The notes under the pieces were generated by a model. The model did no database searches. It was not told the DNA's origin and saw nothing but the letters and a program-made list of their open reading frames with translations. Made by a program: the position numbers and the translations under genes. This document shows, piece after piece, positions 59,477 through 64,000 of a DNA stretch of 64,000 nt. Each line of letters starts with the position of its first letter. Position 1 is the stretch's first letter. This DNA comes from an uncultured Oscillospiraceae bacterium (GTDB taxonomy: Bacteria; Bacillota; Clostridia; Oscillospirales; Acutalibacteraceae): the NCBI GenBank assembly GCA_949289045.1, contig CASEMN010000006.1, positions 62,001 through 126,000 on the forward strand, read 5' to 3'.

Positions 59477-60403
59477 TCAGTCCGCTTTTTTCCCCGCAAC
59501 AAGCTTAAGGTTGTTCTCCATGGAGCGGTGCTCAATGGTTTCCTCAACCATAACCTTTGCAAGCACCTTCTGCGGGCTGTGAGTATGTCCTATGACGAGA
59601 GTCTGTAAGAACATAAAGAGGTTGGACATTGTCCAGTAAATACCGATACCGGCAGGGAACTGGAACGCAATGTAAACAGAAAACAGCGGCATACCGAATG
59701 ACATGCATCCCATAGCAGGGTTCTTTGACATTTCGGGGTTTGTCTTTCTCTGACGGAAATAGCTCAGTGCACTGGTCATAAGAGAAGTTACACCTGAAAG
59801 CACAGGTATGAGCCAAAGAAGGTTAAGCACCTTAAAGTCAGGTGTTTCAGCCATATTTACTCCCAAAAAGGTAAAGTCAAAATTCTGAAGCTTTTCAGCT
59901 ATATCTGCACCGAGATTAGGAAGAGAAGCTATTACTTCATCTGCATGGTTTATAACCGAAAGCTCAATAGTGTTTGCAGCTCTGCCGGTAGCCTCGCCGG
60001 TAATTTTCTGCACCGCAGCTGTAAGCGTATCTACAGTCTCTGAGGGAAGATGCAGCACATAGCTTAAAGGACGGTAAATAACACCGTAAAGACCTATCAT
60101 TATGGGGAACTGAATCGCAAGAGGCAAACAGCCGGCACCTAAGGGATTTGCTCCCTCACGCTGATAAAGAGCGTTCATCTCTTCGTTTATCTTTTGCTGG
60201 TTTCCTGCATATCTCTGCTGAATTTTTTTAATTTTAGGCTGGAGACGTGTCTGCTTTGCCATGCCTTTCTGCTGGCTAATGGAAAGAGGAAGCAGAATCA
60301 GTCTGGTAAGCACTGTAAAAAGTACAAGGGACCAACCGTAATTTCCTACGATTTCGTAGCACCAGGAAAGTATCCAACCGAATGGAGCGTAAAAAATAGA
60401 CAT
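59477..60403 (-). CDS. yidC: Membrane protein insertase YidC (SpoIIIJ type)
   Basis: A 308-residue insertase/chaperone that folds and inserts membrane proteins alone or with SecYEG. The conserved core is present: WSLVLFTVLTRLILLPLSI with the catalytic Arg in span 1, the cytoplasmic coiled hairpin (QPKIKKIQQRYAGNQQKINEEM), CLPLAIQFPIMIGLYGVI, and final spans FQFPAGIGIYWTMSN. It lacks the N-terminal lipoprotein signal of B. subtilis SpoIIIJ. It has a somewhat long loop (about 125-175) outside. Order rnpA-yidD-yidC-jag is conserved. Confidence 0.96.
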   Translation of the reverse strand: MSIFYAPFGWILSWCYEIVGNYGWSLVLFTVLTRLILLPLSISQQKGMAKQTRLQPKIKKIQQRYAGNQQKINEEMNALYQREGANPLGAGCLPLAIQFPIMIGLYGVIYRPLSYVLHLPSETVDTLTAAVQKITGEATGRAANTIELSVINHADEVIASLPNLGADIAEKLQNFDFTFLGVNMAETPDFKVLNLLWLIPVLSGVTSLMTSALSYFRQRKTNPEMSKNPAMGCMSFGMPLFSVYIAFQFPAGIGIYWTMSNLFMFLQTLVIGHTHSPQKVLAKVMVEETIEHRSMENNLKLVAGKKAD

Positions 60404-60420
60404 TTGTTTCCTCCGTATTG

Positions 60421-60639
60421 TTATTTCTTGGGCGGAACAGGGTCATAACCTCCCGGACAAAAGGGGTTGCAGCGCAAAATACGCCACGCCGCCAAAGCTC
60501 CGCCTTTGAAAAAGCCAAACCTCTCTATGGCCTCGTAGGCATAAGCCGAGCAGGTGGGGTAAAATCGACAGCGTGCGGGAAACAGAGGTGAAATCCGCCG
60601 CTGATAAAAACGAATCATTTTAAGCGCTGTTTTTTTCAT
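60421..60639 (-). CDS. yidD: Membrane protein insertion efficiency factor YidD
   Basis: A 72-residue protein helping YidC. The signature [20 protein letters not shown] and [13 protein letters not shown], then [14 protein letters not shown], are diagnostic. It overlaps the stop of rnpA by one base and precedes yidC. Confidence 0.96.
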   Translation of the reverse strand: MKKTALKMIRFYQRRISPLFPARCRFYPTCSAYAYEAIERFGFFKGGALAAWRILRCNPFCPGGYDPVPPKK

Positions 60640-60989
60640 TATTTCATTATCCCTGCTGATTTAAGTTGCTCACTCATAACTGCGTATATATCGTTGGAGT
60701 TGGAGTAGGTGGTTTTTGTCCGTGCCACAAAAACTATATCGCAGCCGGTTCCGGAAATGAGCTGTGGTTTGCAGCGGGCAAAAGCTGCCCTTATTACTCT
60801 TTTCGCACGGTTTCGGTGTACTGCATTGCCTATTTTTTTACCCGCAGTTATTCCTATACGACAAATTCCCGCACGGTTTTTGTTTACATACGTAACCAGT
60901 GCAGGATGTTTGTACGACTTTCCGCGCCAATAGGCACGGCGAAAATCACTATTTGTGTTTAAAACAACTGTTTTAACTGTTTCAGACAA
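60639..60989 (-). CDS. rnpA: Ribonuclease P protein component
   Basis: Protein subunit of RNase P, processing the 5' ends of tRNA precursors. A 116-residue basic protein with the N-terminal [12 protein letters not shown] motif and the signature [26 protein letters not shown]. The start is a TTG at 60987-60989 with GGTGG six bases upstream. It follows rpmH at some distance (121 bases) and overlaps yidD by one base. Confidence 0.96.
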   Translation of the reverse strand: MSETVKTVVLNTNSDFRRAYWRGKSYKHPALVTYVNKNRAGICRIGITAGKKIGNAVHRNRAKRVIRAAFARCKPQLISGTGCDIVFVARTKTTYSNSNDIYAVMSEQLKSAGIMK

Positions 60990-61110
60990 TTCAGACCACC
61001 GCTCACGGAGTTTTTCCCTTATTTCTTTATTTTATATTACCTTATTATTATATAAAAACAGGCACCATAAAATCAAAAACTACGGGTTCTCCGAATTAAA
61101 ATAGGCAAAA

Positions 61111-61245
61111 TCAGTATGTGAGCTGCTTTCTGCCCTTTGCCCTGCGGCGTGAAAGTACCTTGCGTCCGTTTCTGTCGGCCATTCTCTTGCGGAATCCGTG
61201 CTCCATCTTTCTGTGACGCTTCTTAGGCTGGTAAGTTCTCTTCAT
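61111..61245 (-). CDS. rpmH: 50S ribosomal protein L34
   Basis: A 44-residue protein too short for most automatic ORF cut-offs. Reading on the minus strand it starts [18 protein letters not shown], has [18 protein letters not shown] and ends KGRKQLTY before TGA. AAAGGAGGT lies seven bases before the ATG. It heads the rpmH-rnpA-yidD-yidC-jag module. Confidence 0.97.
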   Translation of the reverse strand: MKRTYQPKKRHRKMEHGFRKRMADRNGRKVLSRRRAKGRKQLTY

Positions 61246-61544
61246 CTTTCTGACCTCCTTTTTTGAGGGTGATAAGCAAAAAGGCTTGTCCGCTTTTAAT
61301 TTAAAAGCTGCCTCTTACTGACATTAAAAACACTTAACTGTAAATAAACAGTCTTGCAGAGATTCATTATATAACACACAGAGCAATAATGTCAACTAAA
61401 TTTTATATATTCAAAGGGGTTAAATAAGGTTTTTTGAATTTTTTCTTTTAAACACGACAATGTTTTTTTGAAAAAAACTTGCATTGCCTTTTGCTTTGTG
61501 ATATTATAATAACCTGTATGAGAAGCCGAAGGAGGTGTGACACT
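61246..61544. promoter_or_regulatory. Divergent rpmH/rpsT promoters
   Basis: Minus strand: TTGACA (61390-61395), 18 bases and TATAAT (61366-61371), followed by a ~115-base leader to rpmH. Plus strand: TTGCAT (61479-61484), 17 bases and TATTAT (61502-61507) for rpsT. I looked for DnaA boxes and saw none, so there is no sign of a replication origin here. Confidence 0.7.
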
Positions 61545-61808
61545 ATGCCAAATATTAAATCTGCTAAAAAGCGTGTTCTCGTTTCTCAGACAAAGGCTGC
61601 TAACAACAAGGCAAGAAAGTCTGAGCTTAAAACAGTCATCAAAAAGGCAAATGCAGCTATCGAAGCTAACGCTGCCGATAAGGACGTTGCAGTTAAGGTT
61701 GCGGTTAAGAGAATTGACCAGGCTGCTGCAAAGGGTCTTATCCACAAGAAGAACGCTGCACACAAAAAGTCCGCCCTTGTTTGCAAGCTTAACGGTGCAA
61801 AGGCGTAA
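61545..61808 (+). CDS. rpsT: 30S ribosomal protein S20
   Basis: An 87-residue small-subunit protein; starts MPNIKSAKKRVLVSQTKAAN, contains RIDQAAAKGLIHKKNAAHKKSALV. The start is the ATG at 61545, seven bases after GGAGGTG; the longer upstream reading is not real. It is a single-gene transcript with its own promoter and terminator. Confidence 0.97.
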   Translation: MPNIKSAKKRVLVSQTKAANNKARKSELKTVIKKANAAIEANAADKDVAVKVAVKRIDQAAAKGLIHKKNAAHKKSALVCKLNGAKA

Positions 61809-61858
61809 GCGACAAATTAATGCGGAAAGCAAGCCCATAAGGGTTTTAGCTATATGAA

Positions 61859-61892
61859 CAGCCGGAAGGATTTTCCTTCCGGCATTCGTATT
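61859..61892 (+). terminator. Terminator after rpsT
   Basis: GCCGGAAGG / CCTTCCGGC (61861-61883) followed by ATTCGTATTTTT. Confidence 0.85.
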
Positions 61893-61930
61893 TTTACGGG
61901 AAATTTAGATTCTGAAACAAACTTCCGACA

Positions 61931-62665
61931 TTAAATAACTATTCCGCCGTTGACTCCTAAAACCTGTCCAGTTATAAAGCCTGCTTCTTCCCCTGCAAGG
62001 AATACCGCTGCGGCGGCAACTTCTTCCGGTTTGCCTATTCTGCACAGAGGGGTTTCATCAGCAAGGGCAGCCATATCCTCAGGGGTAAAGGCGCTGTTCA
62101 TATCCGTTTCAATAACCCCCGGGGAAACTGCGTTCACCGTTATCCCGCTGGGACCCACTTCCTTGGCAAGAGCTTTTGTAAGGCCTATCACCCCAGCTTT
62201 TGCCGCAGAGTAATCCACCTCACAGGAGCCTCCCGTCTCACCCCACATGGAGGTAATATTTATTATCCGTCCCCATTTATTCCTTATCATATACCCAAGA
62301 GCACGGCGGCAGCAATAGAACACGCCTTTAAGATTTACTCCTATCATGCGGTCAAAATCCTCGTCGGTTATATCTGTAAAAAGTTTTTGTCTGCCTATGC
62401 CTGCATTACAGATAAGCACATCGGCTCCCGAAAACTTCTCCTCGACAAAAACAAAAAGCTTTTCCACATCTTCGCTTTTTGAAACATCTGCCTTAAAGGC
62501 ATAAACTTCTGCGCCTAAATCCCTTGCCGATTTTTCTGTTTCCGAAGCGGCATTTTCATTTTTCTCATAACAAAAAACAACATTATATCCCTTTTCGGCA
62601 AAGGCCAAAACCATGCTTCTGCCTATTCCCCTTGAGCCTCCGGTAACAACTGCAGTCCTTTTCAT
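61931..62665 (-). CDS. FabG-like short-chain dehydrogenase/reductase (3-oxoacyl-ACP reductase type)
   Basis: A 244-residue SDR enzyme. The N-terminal glycine-rich NADP motif TGGSRGIGRSMVLAFAEKG, ICNAGIGR, catalytic Ser in NITSMWGETGG, the YSAAKAG Tyr/Lys motif, and NAVSPGVIETDM are all present. The C-terminus ITGQVLGVNGGIVI is typical of FabG (GIVI-type ends). It stands alone, away from a fatty-acid operon, so it may be a housekeeping FabG or a paralogue acting on another 3-oxo substrate. Confidence 0.9.
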   Translation of the reverse strand: MKRTAVVTGGSRGIGRSMVLAFAEKGYNVVFCYEKNENAASETEKSARDLGAEVYAFKADVSKSEDVEKLFVFVEEKFSGADVLICNAGIGRQKLFTDITDEDFDRMIGVNLKGVFYCCRRALGYMIRNKWGRIINITSMWGETGGSCEVDYSAAKAGVIGLTKALAKEVGPSGITVNAVSPGVIETDMNSAFTPEDMAALADETPLCRIGKPEEVAAAAVFLAGEEAGFITGQVLGVNGGIVI

Positions 62666-62784
62666 TTTCTGTTCCTCCGTATTTTATGCTTTTATTTTAC
62701 ACCGGATGGGCCATGATTTCCACACCCCTTAGAAAAAACAGTTCAACAATTACTTAAGATATTTAAGAAATTATTAAAAAACTA

Positions 62785-62813
62785 TTGGAAATTTACTTTT
62801 CATCGTATATAAT
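62785..62813 (+). promoter_or_regulatory. Promoter of the riboswitch-oadB transcript
   Basis: TTGGAA (62785-62790), 17 bases and TATAAT (62808-62813). Confidence 0.75.
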
Positions 62814-62821
62814 AGATACGT

Positions 62822-62955
62822 TATTGAAGAGGGAGTAGCTTGCGGTTTATCCGTAGTATTGATGCGTCATTACGGCTCTTTGCCCGCACATACTTTAAAA
62901 GAGCAAGACTTTTCATTATGCAAGCTGCATGGTGAAAGTCTTTTTTCTTTTTGCC
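62822..62955 (+). promoter_or_regulatory. Probable yybP-ykoY (manganese) riboswitch with overlapping terminator
   Basis: The leader begins a few bases after the transcription start and contains three stretches matching the yybP-ykoY class: GAAGAGGGAGTAGC at the 5' side, GCGTCATTACGG in the middle (with its pairing CCCGCA), and AGCAAGACTTTTC at the 3' side. The last one is shared with a terminator: GACTTTTCA pairs with TGAAAGTC (62933-62940) through an ATGCA-AGC-TGCAT inner hairpin, followed by TTTTTTCTTTTT. The layout is that of a transcriptional on/off switch. Confidence 0.72.
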
Positions 62956-62999
62956 AACCCTTTTCCAAAAATTTAAGTAAAGGACGTGATTTTGAAAAA

Positions 63000-64000
63000 A
63001 TGGATATTTCCGTACTTTTTTCAAACTTTACCGAAATCCGCTGGCAAATGATAGTCATGTGGGTAATTGGAGCCATCCTAATTTATCTTGCAATTAAGAA
63101 AAACATGGAACCTTCCCTGCTTCTTCCCATGGGCTTCGGCGCAATTCTCGTTAACCTGCCCCTTTCAGGCGCTGTAACCCAGCTTGAAGAAATAGGACCA
63201 ATTGATACCCTTTTCAATGCAGGTATTGCAAACGAACTTTTCCCCCTGCTTTTGTTTATAGGTATCGGTGCGATGATTGACTTCGGTCCATTGCTCAGCA
63301 ATCCGAAAATGATGCTCTTCGGCGCCGCCGCTCAGTTCGGTATATTCTTTACCCTGAGCCTTGCTTCCCTTGTAGGATTTGAGCTTAAAGACGCTGCTTC
63401 AATAGCAATCATCGGTGCAGCTGACGGCCCCACATCTATTTTCGTTGCAAACTACTTTAATTCAAACTATACAGGCGCAATTATCGTTGCCGCTTACTCT
63501 TATATGGCCCTCGTGCCCATTATCCAGCCCCCCGTTATCAAGCTGGTTACAACCAAAAAAGAGCGCCTTATCCGCATGCCCTATAATCCCAAAGGTGTTT
63601 CCAAGACCACAAAGATTCTCTTCCCCGTTATGATTACAATCATTGCCGGTCTTGTAGCTCCGAAATCCGTCGCCCTCGTCGGCTTCCTGATGTTCGGTAA
63701 CCTTATCCGTGAATGCGGTGTTCTCGACAACCTTTCAAAGAGCGCTCAGAACGAACTGGCAAACCTTATCACAATCCTTCTGGGACTTTCAGTTTCCACA
63801 AAGATGCAGTATCAGCAGTTCCTCAACGTTCAGACTCTTATGATAATGGGTCTCGGCCTTGTAGCATTTATATTCGATACAGTTGGCGGCGTTATGTTCG
63901 CTAAGATTATAAACCTCTTCACAAAGAACAAGATCAACCCCATGGTCGGCGCTGCCGGTATTTCCGCATTCCCCATGTCTTCCCGTGTTGTTCATAAGAT
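63000..64000 (+). CDS. oadB: Sodium ion-translocating decarboxylase, beta subunit (partial, 3' end outside window)
   Basis: Beginning of the integral membrane beta subunit of oxaloacetate/methylmalonyl-CoA/glutaconyl-CoA decarboxylase-type sodium pumps. From MDISVLFSNFTE the protein shows the family motifs LFIGIGAMIDFGPLL, GAADGPTSIFVANYF, NLITILLGLSVSTKM, and NPMVGAAGISAFPMSSRVV, which is part of the sodium-binding region. About 333 residues are visible. The ATG at 63000 has AGGA 15 bases upstream; in another frame a TTG with better spacing opens a 19-codon ORF. It is downstream of the putative manganese riboswitch. Confidence 0.93.
   Translation, partial: MDISVLFSNFTEIRWQMIVMWVIGAILIYLAIKKNMEPSLLLPMGFGAILVNLPLSGAVTQLEEIGPIDTLFNAGIANELFPLLLFIGIGAMIDFGPLLSNPKMMLFGAAAQFGIFFTLSLASLVGFELKDAASIAIIGAADGPTSIFVANYFNSNYTGAIIVAAYSYMALVPIIQPPVIKLVTTKKERLIRMPYNPKGVSKTTKILFPVMITIIAGLVAPKSVALVGFLMFGNLIRECGVLDNLSKSAQNELANLITILLGLSVSTKMQYQQFLNVQTLMIMGLGLVAFIFDTVGGVMFAKIINLFTKNKINPMVGAAGISAFPMSSRVVHK

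Noticed and set aside
61246..61544. Replication origin between rpmH and rpsT
   Set aside because: No DnaA boxes (TTATCCACA-like) were seen and dnaA is absent.
1..64000. CRISPR arrays, insertion sequences, prophage genes
   Set aside because: No regularly spaced repeats, transposase, integrase or phage structural genes were seen.

Overview
The window reads as one chromosome segment of a low-to-medium GC, anaerobic Gram-positive bacterium of the class Clostridia, probably a gut Oscillospirales or Ruminococcaceae-like lineage. This rests on gene order (dprA-topA-trmFO-plsX-rnc-smc-ftsY, infC-rpmI-rplT with its leader, rpmH-rnpA-yidD-yidC-jag), [FeFe]-hydrogenase genes of sensory type, a folate-dependent TrmFO, strong AGGAGG ribosome binding sites with frequent TTG starts, and secreted proteins with Thr/Glu-rich wall-spanning tails. 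The taxon is inferred from content only. No plasmid, prophage, insertion sequence or CRISPR array is visible.

Layout. 1-15.6 kb is a dense minus-strand housekeeping block: rRNA methyltransferase, dprA, topA, trmFO, plsX, rnc, a radical SAM enzyme, smc, ftsY and rdgB, preceded by the infC-rpmI-rplT operon (AUU start, attenuator leader) and a VanY-type peptidase. 15.7-19.2 kb holds secA and a divergent dCMP deaminase. 19.4-24 kb holds unknown secreted or membrane proteins and a transporter with a long cytoplasmic tail. 24.1-26.7 kb is hom-lysC. 26.9-29.1 kb is miscellaneous, followed by tRNA-Val and a mainly non-coding 0.7 kb stretch with a strong plus-strand promoter and an orphan terminator, a candidate small RNA. 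30.2-33.2 kb is a three-gene operon: ATP-grasp enzyme, MurT-like ligase and a GatD-like protein that has lost both glutaminase catalytic residues. 33.5-37.5 kb is an AraC-controlled sugar or inositol oxidoreductase locus containing an isomerase-dehydrogenase fusion. 37.5-40.4 kb has an inositol-phosphatase-like enzyme and a surface lipase.

40.6-47.9 kb contains tRNA-Pro and tRNA-Arg genes, each next to a damaged partial copy of itself. Between them lies a five-gene [FeFe]-hydrogenase, PAS-sensor and SpoIIE-phosphatase cluster. 48-52.2 kb holds membrane proteins and a large sortase-type surface protein. 52.4-58.4 kb is carbohydrate metabolism: glycerol dehydrogenase, GH2, a sugar symporter and GH43. 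58.4-61.3 kb is the rpmH-rnpA-yidD-yidC-jag module without dnaA, diverging from rpsT. The window ends with a FabG-like reductase and, behind a probable manganese (yybP-ykoY) riboswitch, the start of a sodium-pump decarboxylase beta subunit.

The strongest candidates for undescribed biology are the ATP-grasp / MurT-like / inactive-GatD operon, the candidate non-coding RNA at 29.67-29.95 kb, the damaged tRNA copies carrying small palindromic inserts, the riboswitch-oadB pairing, and the upstream mini-ORF hairpin leader near 20.6 kb. All positions and motifs come from reading the sequence. No database search was possible, and family names rest on recognition.
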